64,000 bases of DNA from Annulohypoxylon bovei var. microspora (Eukaryota; Ascomycota; Sordariomycetes; Xylariales; Hypoxylaceae), in assembly GCA_022836615.1 (NCBI GenBank), contig MU405218.1, positions 1-64,000 on the forward strand, in the 5' to 3' direction. The notes under the pieces were generated by a model. That model did not search any database, had not been told where the DNA came from, and saw only the letters and a program-made list of their open reading frames with translations. Below, piece by piece: positions 22,168-32,446 of the stretch; positions within the stretch are counted from its first letter, which is position 1; each line of letters starts with the position of its first letter. A program made the position numbers and the translations under genes.

Positions 22168-22808
22168 GCGTTTGACGGTTGGATGCCTACCTGGAATAGG
22201 GGTTAGCACCGTTGGATGTGGGTGTGGGGGAGCGGGAAGTCTAAGTGGCATTGAGTTGGGGTTGCATGGATAGCGGCGTCTGTCGATACGAAAACGTAAA
22301 ACATACTTTGCACTGGCACATTAGTACATACTAAAATAATACCCAATTGATTTTCTGAAGTTTCTCTTGCTGTCTCGTCCAAGGTGTCACCATGTCTTTT
22401 CAACGTGCTTACTGAGGCGAACCGTAGTCGTACCATGCTGAGTTAGAAGTCGACTGGAGCTTGAAAGGATCGTAGCTGTCTCGTATTGTGAGATTTATAT
22501 TGGTGAGTCATAGTAAGATTTTGCCTCTAATGGAGTGTTAATCATCGTACTCGTCACTTGAAAACCTGTCCTATGATGGTCGAAGATTACTAATGGTTAA
22601 GTAGGCAGACAAGGTTCCCGCGACATAACATGGGGTAGAATAACTTTATTCGAGAAGTAGTCAATTGAGGTTAGTAGAGTACCTTAGGGGAAAATTATAC
22701 TATTGCCTCGTCCGATGAGGAAAGGAGATTTCGCTATCCTGGGACCTGGGTAGGTATTCACTGAATTCCAATGTTGAAAAAGTTGGAACTTCTTGTTTCG
22801 TCCCCTTG
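22168..22808. other. Intergenic, no gene seen
   Basis: This is the 3' flank of the GPI gene and the left flank of the TIR element. No frame of interest. Confidence 0.45.
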
Positions 22809-22810
22809 TA

Positions 22811-24157
22811 TGGAGGCCCGTTCGTACAACTGTGCATTTTCAATTTTTAATTTTGGAAAATGGAAGAGGCTATGCCTAATAAGGTAAGGGGTACATAGGT
22901 ATGTACTTAAAAATTAGTAAAACAGTACTTAGATTAATCGTATGGATAAATGAATATAGATTTGTTATTTTAAGGCTTATAAGCTATGCAACTAATATAT
23001 AATACTATTAAGTTTACACCCGAATAACTTTCCTTTTAAAGGGTTTAATTTAAAAGTAAATAGATTTTATTATAGCTCTTAATTAAGTGATTCTAAAGAT
23101 ATAAATTTCAATAAGTTGCACGTTATATTTTGTACGAAATAAGCTGTTGTATCGCCGCTCTTAATGTTGTTGCTGCGACCGGTCGCACGTGACATCCCCG
23201 AAACGCTTCACTATGCTTATCGATAGGAATTTGAACCAATCAAAAGCCGGCTTAGGTTTAACTGTGGATCCCCGATCTGAGGGTTTCCGTGGTAACGCTT
23301 GGACCACCTGCGGTGGCAAGCGTTGACTACTGGATAACCTCAGATCGCACGCAAATCTTAGCTAGTTATGAAACCTAGATTAATCAACAATTTACCAACG
23401 AGTTATCCTTACCAGTACACTGAATAGCGTCTATACACATAGACGATATTCCGTACAATTAGGAGGCTCGGAAGCACATAACGAAGGTGGTCCTTATCAA
23501 AATCTCTTATCGCGATAATCCCGGATCTCCGCCACAACGATTGATTGGGTGCATCGTTTTAAGGGTGGGTTTAATTTTCACTTTTTTACCAATCAAATCA
23601 AGCGGTCTCAGCTTTTGAGGTGGCCCGTTCACGAAAAGGTAATTTTTTGAAAAACAAAAAGCTGGCTCTCGCGCATGGACCAGGTGGGTGGCAAAAGTGA
23701 TTACTTAATTGATTCCTTTCAATTCAACACACGTAAAAAAGACCTTTAATCTAAGTGATTAAGCAACCTTTGAAAAGGTGGTTGAGGCGTTAAAGAAAGG
23801 GTTACGGGTGGCCCAATGGGTAGTTAAACCAGTGTTTTTTTTCGTCGGATAAGAAAAAAATAAAAGTGGGTGATCGAGGAATCGAACCATAAACCTCCGG
23901 CTAAACTCGGGATATTATACCATCCGAACGGGTGGTCTTGCGTTTTTATATATATTTATTCGTATATACATATATTTATACGTATATATATATATTTAAT
24001 AATATCTTTTCGTTATGTAAATATCCATATGTTATATAAGTATTTCTTTTTTAAATATGAAGTAGATAAATTTCGCGCAATTAGGATACACCTTACCCTT
24101 TTAGGTAAAATTCAAAACTAAAAATTGAAAATGCACAGTTGTACGAACGGGCCTCCA
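22811..24157. mobile_element. 1.35-kb TIR element, non-autonomous, TA target site
   Basis: The two ends are near-perfect inverted repeats of about 46 bp, starting TGGAGGCCCGTTCGTACAAC at 22811 and ending with its complement at 24157. Both are bordered by TA (22809-22810 and 24158-24159), as in Tc1/mariner-type elements. The interior is AT-rich toward both ends with a more GC-rich centre (about 23160-23700) that holds a 75-bp hairpin and a tRNA-like stretch. No transposase frame survives. Confidence 0.75.
23273..23347. repeat. Long hairpin in the TIR element
   Basis: The outer arms are CGATCTGAGG and CCTCAGATCG (10 of 10 complementary). The inner arms are AACGCTTG-x-CCACC and GGTGG-x-AAGCGTT around a 3-4 nt loop. 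The two arm sets are separated by about 10 unpaired bases on each side. Confidence 0.75.
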
Positions 24158-24159
24158 TA

Positions 24160-24723
24160 CCTTGCCCTCAGATGCTGTGCCGCCTATGCATTAGTTTGCT
24201 CATCACTAATGGCCATTCCGCCGCCATTGAATCATTAGGTATCCATCTTTGCACTCGAATACGCTCGCGAAAAATATTGTCCAAATTTATATAATAGAAT
24301 AAATCTGGTTTCATCAATCTGCGAAGTTCCCTCGTTGAAAATAAAATAACGTAGATGGTTGGTTGAGTTCAAAGTTATGTCTTGTCGTAAAAGGATCGGA
24401 TCACTATTAGGTAAGTAAGCCACACTGTAACCAACCCCTCTTCCCTAAGGTCCACTCCTCCGAATGAGTCAACACTACCTAACTAGCTTTTTCAACAACA
24501 CATTATAGACTCATACAACCAAATTCAACCAATTCCTTTAATTGATACCAGTCAATACGTATTGCCTCGATATTTTGCTACAAGTTGAATGGAAACTTAT
24601 TCAGGTGTAAATAGATAAATTGTTAGTAGGCATTATCACATAACTTACAAGGGTAGCCCGGATATAAAAAGGGGGTAATCCGGATAACAATGCTCGTTCT
24701 ATTCGGCTCAACTCTTCGGCAAA
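24160..24723. promoter_or_regulatory. Upstream region of the first ankyrin gene
   Basis: No gene. A TATA-like GGATATAAAAAGG at 24659-24671 lies about 55 nt upstream of the ATG. Confidence 0.45.
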
Positions 24724-26772
24724 ATGGCGACCTTTATTTCATTGCCTAACGAGATCCTGATCTTGTTTGCTTTCGCCCTGCCATGTCCTCACCTAGATTG
24801 GTCTTTAGCAGCGCTAGCTCTCACCAACCGACAACTACATCGACTCTTCAACCCGGTTTTGTATGGTCACAACAAGGATCGGCACAAGTCAAAGGCGGTG
24901 GAGTGGGCAGCCAAACATGGCCGAATCGAGACGCTTGAGAAAGCACACTTCTTTAATTTACGTCTTAGCTATCGGGAGAGCGTTTTATGCTCAAACCTCT
25001 ACACTGCGGTCGCACGTAAGCAAGAGGCTGCTGTTGTTTGGCTTCTAGATCATGGCGTTGGTGCAGATATGAAATCAAAGATCAGTTCTGCCGGTGAGGC
25101 TGAAATGAAATCCTGCCCACTACTCAAGGCTATTCAATCAAGGCAGGTTTCAGTGGCTCGTCTGTTAATTGATAGGGGCGCATGTCTTATGTTCAACGGA
25201 CCCATTGACAGGGGTGGACCATCTACAACTATTTCAGCTTTACATGCCGCCTCCCACGCTGGTCTAGTCTCTATTGTAAGATACTTGGTACAACACAAGG
25301 CTTTCGACATAAACGCTACTAGCAGTACAGGCGAAATATGTTTGCACTATACAATCAGGGGGGAAGGAGACTGGACAGTGGTAGAGGAATTAATTCAGCT
25401 CGGTGCTGATGTTAACTGGCATCGCGGAACTTCTAGTCCCCTGTGTTATGCTATTAAATACGGCAAATTCAACCTTGCGCTTAGGTTGATCGACGCTGGG
25501 TCGCGCATTAACTTTCTCTTGGATTCTAGATGGAGTGCAATTCATATGTGCACGTGGAAGGCGTCGCCGCGGTTTTGGCTTGCAGGGCAGCTAGATGCCC
25601 AGCAGCAATCCGACAAAGACACCTTGCTGCAGAGGCTCATTGACCTGGGGGCTGATGTGAATGGGTCAGACTTGGAAAATCAAGCCCTGACACCATTTGG
25701 AGCGGCATGCCTCCATGGCACTGTTAAGGAAATGACAATACTTCTCGAAGCAGGCGCCGACATGGATCGAGACATCGGAACAGGGCATCGACCCATAGAT
25801 ACAGTACGAGCGATGAGACTTGGAAGCAGAGACGATCGCACGGATGAGTTTTCCGAGGAGCTGAGGCAAAAGACAATCCTATTAATGGGACATAACACTC
25901 GGCTCAACTCTCGGTTTAGGCCCAGTGGACCGCTTCTTGAGCATGAGCTCATATGGTGTGCGAATAACAATGACGAACTGCTACTCGACTTTCTACTTAG
26001 CTTCGCGACTAAGAAGAATATACCAACCGGCTACCTCGACCACTTATTGACACTTGTTATCGACAAAAAATTCTATCAATGCAGCAAAGTACTCTTGGGA
26101 TATGGCGCAAGAATGAAGTGTTCTGCCGATTCGATAACTTCTTGGGTTGAAGAGGCACTCCAAGTTCGAGCTCATGAAGATAGTGATGCCTTTTATTATC
26201 GATTTTCGGACTGCCCAGACATTGAGTCGCTGATGACTATGTTACTGAGCTTCAACTTAGGGTTCGACATCGAAAATGGGCTGTTTAAGATGGCGTTGAA
26301 GTTTCGGGACAAGGAAGCGGTTGACATTTTCCTGAGCCGTGGTATGACTGGACGGTATGGAGGTCGCTATGACCCAAACGAGTGGCTCCAAGAAGCCGCC
26401 TCTTGGGGCCATCTAGGTGTTCTGCGCAGGCTGCTTCAAGGGTTGCCCAATATCAACGGCATCGATAATGAAAATGAGCTGCCACTATCGCGAGCCATTC
26501 AAGCCGGACATCAGGAAGCAGCCATGTTGCTGATGGAATACGGGGCGGATGCGTATAAGACGGAAACAGTCCACACTGGTCAGGGGGTAACACAGACTCT
26601 AAAACCTATACAACATGCGATCCGGCACGGGGATGTTGAGATGCTTATTGAACTAATAGGTGAACAGCCCGGGACACTATCGGAAGAGGAGGCTTGGATT
26701 CCTGCCGTGTTAGCATCAGCTCCAGAGACTGCCCAGATCGTCGGCGTACAACTTCTTTCACTATCTACCTAA
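24724..26772 (+). CDS. F-box-like/ankyrin-repeat protein 1
   Basis: A single-exon protein of 682 residues. Residues 5-45 resemble an F-box (LPNEILILF, then SLAALALTNRQLHRLFNPVLY). Ankyrin repeats follow: about 7-8 clear units between 55 and 385 (for example AVARKQEAAVVWLLDHG, AIQSRQVSVARLLIDRGA, HAASHAGLVSIVRYLVQH, AIKYGKFNLALRLIDAG, AACLHGTVKEMTILLEAGAD) and more near 560-650. F-box/ankyrin proteins are usually substrate adaptors of SCF ubiquitin ligases; the target is unknown. It is a paralogue of the next gene, same strand, about 480 bp apart, which suggests tandem duplication. Confidence 0.85.
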   Translation: MATFISLPNEILILFAFALPCPHLDWSLAALALTNRQLHRLFNPVLYGHNKDRHKSKAVEWAAKHGRIETLEKAHFFNLRLSYRESVLCSNLYTAVARKQEAAVVWLLDHGVGADMKSKISSAGEAEMKSCPLLKAIQSRQVSVARLLIDRGACLMFNGPIDRGGPSTTISALHAASHAGLVSIVRYLVQHKAFDINATSSTGEICLHYTIRGEGDWTVVEELIQLGADVNWHRGTSSPLCYAIKYGKFNLALRLIDAGSRINFLLDSRWSAIHMCTWKASPRFWLAGQLDAQQQSDKDTLLQRLIDLGADVNGSDLENQALTPFGAACLHGTVKEMTILLEAGADMDRDIGTGHRPIDTVRAMRLGSRDDRTDEFSEELRQKTILLMGHNTRLNSRFRPSGPLLEHELIWCANNNDELLLDFLLSFATKKNIPTGYLDHLLTLVIDKKFYQCSKVLLGYGARMKCSADSITSWVEEALQVRAHEDSDAFYYRFSDCPDIESLMTMLLSFNLGFDIENGLFKMALKFRDKEAVDIFLSRGMTGRYGGRYDPNEWLQEAASWGHLGVLRRLLQGLPNINGIDNENELPLSRAIQAGHQEAAMLLMEYGADAYKTETVHTGQGVTQTLKPIQHAIRHGDVEMLIELIGEQPGTLSEEEAWIPAVLASAPETAQIVGVQLLSLST

Positions 26773-27253
26773 TCTAAACAGCCTGAACCACCTGTTTCCA
26801 TTATATATTCCATTTCCAGAATATAGTCCATTGCTTGAAATCATAACTTTCTACGTTTATTTGAGACCTATTACCTATGTACCTACATCCTAGGTCCTGC
26901 CTAGTATGTTGGATGTATGTGCGTCCCATTACATAGGTAGGTACATACAAGAACATTTGAACCTCCTACTGAGTTAATTTATACATACTTTATTCAAGTG
27001 GGCAGGTACGTGAGTGCTCGTGTGGGGCTATGTGCGTGGTTTGAAGGTTGGTTTGTACGAAGGGTAGTCACAACCACCTATTGCCTTCATAAAGTATTCG
27101 TCTCGCCCCACCCTTTCTTTCCTCCACACTTATAATGTTAACAGTGCCTACAACTTTTAAAAAGTACCTAGGCACCTAGGTATTTTCGACGATGCAACAA
27201 CTGCAAATCTCCTTACGTATCCAGAAATCGACCACTTCGTACCTGTCATAATC
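26773..27253. other. Intergenic between ankyrin genes
   Basis: No gene. It contains TACCTA/TAGGTA tracts near 26875-26895 and 26935-26945 and a CACTTATAATG TATA-like site near 27126. Confidence 0.45.
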
Positions 27254-28774
27254 ATGGCGGGCCTGGCGAGTTTACCAATTGAAATTCATCAAGCAATTGC
27301 AAATTGTGGCATTCTATCCCGACCAGATCTTACATCCCTCGCCCTCACCAACAGACGGCTGTACCACGCCATCGTTTCGCTCCTTTACAGACATTTTGGA
27401 AGTTCTCGTGCGATCAACTTCGCCGTTCAGCACGGTAGGCTTGACATTCTAGAAATTGCTATATCGTTCAACCTGGACATACACTACGGTTTAGACTCGC
27501 CACTCCGTCAAGCTTGCAATAATGGGCATGGAGATGTTGTTACCTGGCTGTTGGACCACGGTGCAGATATCGATCCGTTAGCTACTCGCAAAGCCCTTCC
27601 TTATCAGAATATGGCGGCCCATCAATATTCACCATTGTTTCGGGCAATAAGCCGCGGGCATGAGGACATCGCCCTGATGCTACTCTTACGCGGTGCCATT
27701 CCTCGTTTCGATATAATTGCAAGATATAATCCTTTCTGCGATACAGCCCTTCATCGAGGGGCTAGGAAGGGCATGACGCGGCTAGTGGAATTTCTTGTGT
27801 TCGAGAAGATAATTTCAGTTGACGAAAAAGACAGCAAAGGAGATACAGCATTACATAAGGCAATTGGCAAAAACAATCTAAGCACATTCACGAAGTTGAT
27901 TGACCTTGGAGCCAATATCGAAATCAAGGATAGCCGGAATATGTCTCCACTGGCGTTCGCACTTCAACACTACCAGTATGACCTGGCCGTAGCATTGCTC
28001 GATATTGGTGCAAAGGCCGAGCCCGATGTCCCTGGAAGCTGTCAACCTGTCATGGTCTGTGCCGGAACTCCCTCGAGGGTCGAGTCATACACTGTTTTGC
28101 AGTGCGAAATACTTTCCAGACTCGTAGAAGCCGGCGTAGATCTTAACAAAATCTACAGTGGCAGCACTCCACTATGTACTGCAGTTTGCAAGGGATCTCC
28201 TCAACAAGTGTCTCATATGATAGCCCTAGGTGCTGATGTGGACATCAAAGATGCACGGGGATACACACCATTGGATGCGTTGTGGAAAATATGGAAATTC
28301 TCTGAAGAGAATTGGAATTGGAAAAAGGTAGAAATGCTAGTAAGAGCCGGTGCAAAGTTGAACCCATTTTCGGCTTGGGGTATTGTGTCGCAGTATTTGT
28401 CCTATCGCAGCTATGACCAAAGCCCCTTCGATCAATTTTCAAGCGTGATGACACTTGCGCACGGAAAACATAATTGTTTCGATGAGCTATTAGACGGACT
28501 GCTCGAAAAGCACCGGTTCGATCACTGCGCATATCTTATTTATCGCGGTGTTACTTTGAAAACATTCGACAATGCCTATCGAGTGGCATTAGATTTCATA
28601 AACGGCAATGAAGTACGGTCGCGTTGCGGTGAGAATAAGCATCAGGAAGCTATTCAGACAATTCTTGCCCTGGGCCTACCGATGCAAAAAATCGGCAACC
28701 TACTCGCCTTTGCTACAGAATTGGGAGATGAGCTTAGTGCTGGAATACTATACTCGGCCGCAATAACACTTTGA
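27254..28774 (+). CDS. F-box-like/ankyrin-repeat protein 2
   Basis: A single-exon protein of 506 residues. Its N-terminus (LPIEIHQAI, then DLTSLALTNRRLYHAIVSLLYRHF) follows the same F-box-like pattern as the upstream paralogue. Ankyrin units run from about 55 to 375 (AVQHGRLDILEIAISFNLD, ACNNGHGDVVTWLLDHGAD, AISRGHEDIALMLLLRGA, GARKGMTRLVEFLVFEK, AIGKNNLSTFTKLIDLGANI, ALQHYQYDLAVALLDIGA, AVCKGSPQQVSHMIALGADV). The C-terminus has no clear domain. It is shorter than copy 1 because the second repeat block is reduced. Confidence 0.85.
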   Translation: MAGLASLPIEIHQAIANCGILSRPDLTSLALTNRRLYHAIVSLLYRHFGSSRAINFAVQHGRLDILEIAISFNLDIHYGLDSPLRQACNNGHGDVVTWLLDHGADIDPLATRKALPYQNMAAHQYSPLFRAISRGHEDIALMLLLRGAIPRFDIIARYNPFCDTALHRGARKGMTRLVEFLVFEKIISVDEKDSKGDTALHKAIGKNNLSTFTKLIDLGANIEIKDSRNMSPLAFALQHYQYDLAVALLDIGAKAEPDVPGSCQPVMVCAGTPSRVESYTVLQCEILSRLVEAGVDLNKIYSGSTPLCTAVCKGSPQQVSHMIALGADVDIKDARGYTPLDALWKIWKFSEENWNWKKVEMLVRAGAKLNPFSAWGIVSQYLSYRSYDQSPFDQFSSVMTLAHGKHNCFDELLDGLLEKHRFDHCAYLIYRGVTLKTFDNAYRVALDFINGNEVRSRCGENKHQEAIQTILALGLPMQKIGNLLAFATELGDELSAGILYSAAITL

Positions 28775-29299
28775 GGCTATGAGCTAAATATCTAAGACAC
28801 TGTTATCGATGAAACCGCACCCTGAATCCTGAAGTATTGCAACATGGATGAGGAGGGGCAATAGTTAAGATGGTGCCTATCTACACACTTACTTATTGCC
28901 GATTGCTAAAAAAAAAAGCGGAGGAAAATAAGTGCTTGCGTAGCATATGGACTTTATAGAAAATACGTCATGAGAGGATGCTTTAGATATTTAACGAGGG
29001 AAATTCACATCAAGACCAGTATTAGAAGTTGTTGAACGACGTTGTGAGTGGATTAGGAAAATCCGGGGGTGGCTGATATGTGGCTGATGCGCAAGAAAGC
29101 CACACGTTGATCTGACGCGTCAGGAGGTGACGCCACATTTCAAAAACAAGAGGCGATCAAGACTTTAGAGGCTAGATATTTTCCAAAAGCGATACATTTA
29201 ATTTGCTATCTTTAATTGTCAGAGCAACGTCACGGAGAGTGATTCGGTTACACTGACTGCGAATGGCCTGTTTCTCGGTTCGGGAATAAATACGCGATA
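28775..29299. other. Intergenic upstream of dapB
   Basis: No gene. It includes a ten-base poly-A run near 28908 and must hold the dapB promoter. Confidence 0.45.
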
Positions 29300-32186
29300 A
29301 TGGGTATGCGGATGGATCGTTTGAATGGAGGAGGCTTGACTTCGCTAACTTGCTTCCAGCGTCCCCGAGACCGTCGCATGACTCGCTCTCTTCCGTCTCC
29401 ACCACGAGTCTGGTATTCGAACGGTTAGACGAACGAGAGAAGCTCAATGGCGAAATTGCCGACCTGGACGATGAGGACCCTCTACAACATGACTCCGAAG
29501 ACGAAGAGGGATCTTTCCTACCGCTGCCTCCGAAGAGGAAGATCGTCGGAGTGGATAAGAGTTTCAAGAGGTTTATACTGGTTCTAGTGGGGGTATTTCT
29601 AGCCGCTTGGGTTGTCGGATTATTCACCTACTTGTCTACGAAATCGTATCAGCACTCGTCCCAGAAGGATCACGATCCAGCAGCCACGGCGTCCCGCGGA
29701 TCCGGGAAGAAGGTCACGTTGGATCAAGTGATGGAGGGGTACTGGCGACCCCAGAGCCATAGTATAAGCTGGATTGCAGGTGCAAACGGAGAAGATGGTT
29801 TGCTTCTAGAAAAAGGTGCCGCTGGCAAGGACTATCTCGTGGTCGAGGACGTTCGAAGTCAGAATGAAGAACACACAGCAGCGGGTGGAAAGATCGCATC
29901 TGCGCAGACGCTCATGAAGGAACGGTTGTTCGATGCTAGCGGCCGCCGACTGTCCCCGGATCGAGTTTGGCCAAGTCCCGATTTGAAGAAGGTGCTCATC
30001 GCCACCGAGACCAGAGATGTTTGGAGATATTCTTTCACCGGGGTATACTGGATATTCGACGTGGATACTCAAACCGCCGAGCCCTTGAACCCCAAAGATC
30101 CTGGGCTCCGGGTACAACTTGCGCAATGGAGTCCGAAGAGCGATGCGGTTACATATACGAGCGCCAACAACTTGTACGTGCGAAAACTCGGAGGCGATAG
30201 TGTTGTGCAGATCACTACAGATGGCGGACCGGAGTATTTCTATGGCATTCCAGATTGGGTGTATGAAGAAGAGGTTTTTGGTGACAATAGTGCAACCTGG
30301 TGGTCTGAGAAAGGCGATTTTGTGGCTTTCCTGAGAACGAACGAGACCCTGGTGCCCGAATACCCGGTTCAATTCTTCATCGAGAGGCCGAGCGGCGAGA
30401 CTCCTCCTACCGGGAAGGAGAACTACCCAGAAGTGCAGCAGCTTAAATACCCCAAGGCAGGCGCACCGAATCCTTTTGTGGACCTTCTGTTTTACGACAT
30501 GGCTCGAGGCGATGTATTCTCGGTCGAGATCGAGGGAGGCTTTGCTGCTGATGATCTTTTGATCACTGATATTACGTGGGCTGGTAGCAAGGTACTTGTT
30601 AAAGAGACGAACCGTGTTAGCGATATCATGCGCGTTATTCTGGTAGATGTTACGGCTCGGACAGGCAAGACGGTCAGAACTGTTGATGTAGGAAAAATCG
30701 ACGGTGGCTGGTTCGAAATCTCGCATGATACCACTTATATCCCCGCCGACCCTGCCAATGGCAGACCTGAAGACGGCTACATCGATACCGTTATTCATGA
30801 TAATGGGGATCATATGGCTTACTTTAGTCCTCTAGATACGGACACACCTGTTATGCTAACCTCGGGAAAATGGGAAGTTGTTGCCGCTCCTTCCGCCGTT
30901 GACTTGAAGAATAACGTCGCATACTTCGTCGCCACGAAAGAATCTTCTATTCAACGACATATTTACAGCGTCAAGTTCGACGGGTCGCGTTTGAAAGAAC
31001 TAACTGATATTACTAAGGAGGGCTACTATGATGTTTCATTTTCTAGCAAAGCCGGATACGCTCTCATAACCTACAAGGGACCGAATGTACCCACACAGAA
31101 GGTCGTCAGCACACCGAGCAACCCAGAGGTGTACGAACACATTATCGAGGAAAATGGAGATCTAGCAGACAAGGCGAAGAAGCACGAACTGCCGCTCCTA
31201 GATTATGGCACGATCACCGTAGACGACGTCGAGCTCAACTATATCGAGCGCCGGCCGCCGCACTTCGACCCGAAGAAGCGGTACCCCGTGCTCTTCCACC
31301 AGTACTCCGGGCCCGGCTCGCAGTCGGTGGACAAGCGGTTCAGCGTCGACTTCCAGACGTACGTGTCGGCCAACCTGGGGTACATCGTGGTCACAGTAGA
31401 CGGGCGCGGGACCGGGTTCATCGGGCGCAAGGCGCGCGTGGTGGTGCGCAAGAACCTCGGGCAGTACGAGGCGCACGACCAGATCGCGGCGGCGCAGATC
31501 TGGGCGGCGAAGACGTACGTGGACGAGACGCGCGTGGCCATCTGGGGCTGGTCGTACGGCGGGTTCCAGACGCTCAAGACGCTGGAGCAGGACGGCGGCC
31601 GCACGTTCCGGTACGGCATGGCGGTGGCGCCCGTCACCGACTGGCGCTTCTACGACAGCATCTACACGGAGCGGTACATGCTGACGCCGCAGCTCAACGC
31701 CGAGGGCTACGACCGCACCGCCGTCAGCAACGCCAGCGCCCTGGGCCAGAACGTCAGGTTCCTCGTCATGCACGGCGTCGCCGACGACAACGTGCACATG
31801 CAGAATACCCTGACGCTGCTCGATAAGCTCGACGTGGCCGGCGTGGAGAATTACGATTTGCATATGTTCCCCGATTCGAATCATGGGATTTACTTTCATA
31901 ATGCGAATCGTATCGTTTACGATAGTGGGTTCCCTTTTTCCTTACCTTCCTTCTCTCCCTTATTCGTTTTCCTGGGGTTATATATAAGAGATGGGTGTGG
32001 ATATGGATATGCTTACTAACCCAATTACTCACAGAATTGACCAACTGGCTCGTCAACGCCTTCAACGGCGAGTGGCTGAAGGTCACGGACGCGAAGCCGA
32101 CGCCGAACAAGGCGAGGCGGGACATTGAGATGGTGAGGAGAGCGGGAGCCGGGGAAGACGACTCGGCTTGGGGCGGTTTATCATAG
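29300..32186 (+). CDS. dapB: Dipeptidyl aminopeptidase B, type II vacuolar membrane protease (S9B)
   Basis: The proposed exons are 29300-29303, 29360-31924 and 32035-32186 (906 residues). The last intron (110 nt) has a perfect TACTAAC branch site and joins IVYD to KLTNWLVNAF. The 4-nt first exon (ATGG, then a 56-nt intron with GCTAAC) is tentative. The open frame otherwise begins without an ATG, and splicing gives MASPRPSHDS. An acidic cytosolic tail is followed by a TM anchor (73-93). A beta-propeller follows, and then the S9 catalytic domain with S733 in GWSYGG, the acid in GVADDNVH (810-811) and H843 in DSNHGI. The family removes X-Pro/X-Ala dipeptides in the vacuole. Codon use changes sharply to GC3-rich between about 31190 and 31840. 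Confidence 0.88.
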
Positions 32187-32446
32187 AGTGTAGGTAGGTA
32201 GAAAGACTGCATGGCACGAGGCGTATAGGTGTTTGATTTTCGTAATGTGTAGAGTTATTCCTGTTATCTTAGGTACTGTCTTGCTTACGTATATAGTGTC
32301 GATGTATGAAACTGATCTAGACTATGACTAAGTATTTCATCCGACAGTTTGACTAAGAAACGACATGTTCAAAAACCCGTTTCTGATAGCATTCAACCTA
32401 TCCGCTACCGCCCAATCGTGGATGTTGAAGAGGTATTTCTGTATGG

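Noticed and set aside
29806..30813. 335-codon reverse-strand frame
   Set aside because: It lies wholly opposite dapB, whose frame is clearly conserved. The reverse frame has no recognisable domain and is a shadow of dapB codon use.
31198..31899. 233-codon reverse-strand frame opposite the dapB catalytic domain
   Set aside because: Same GC3 artefact. The sense strand has the S9 catalytic triad.
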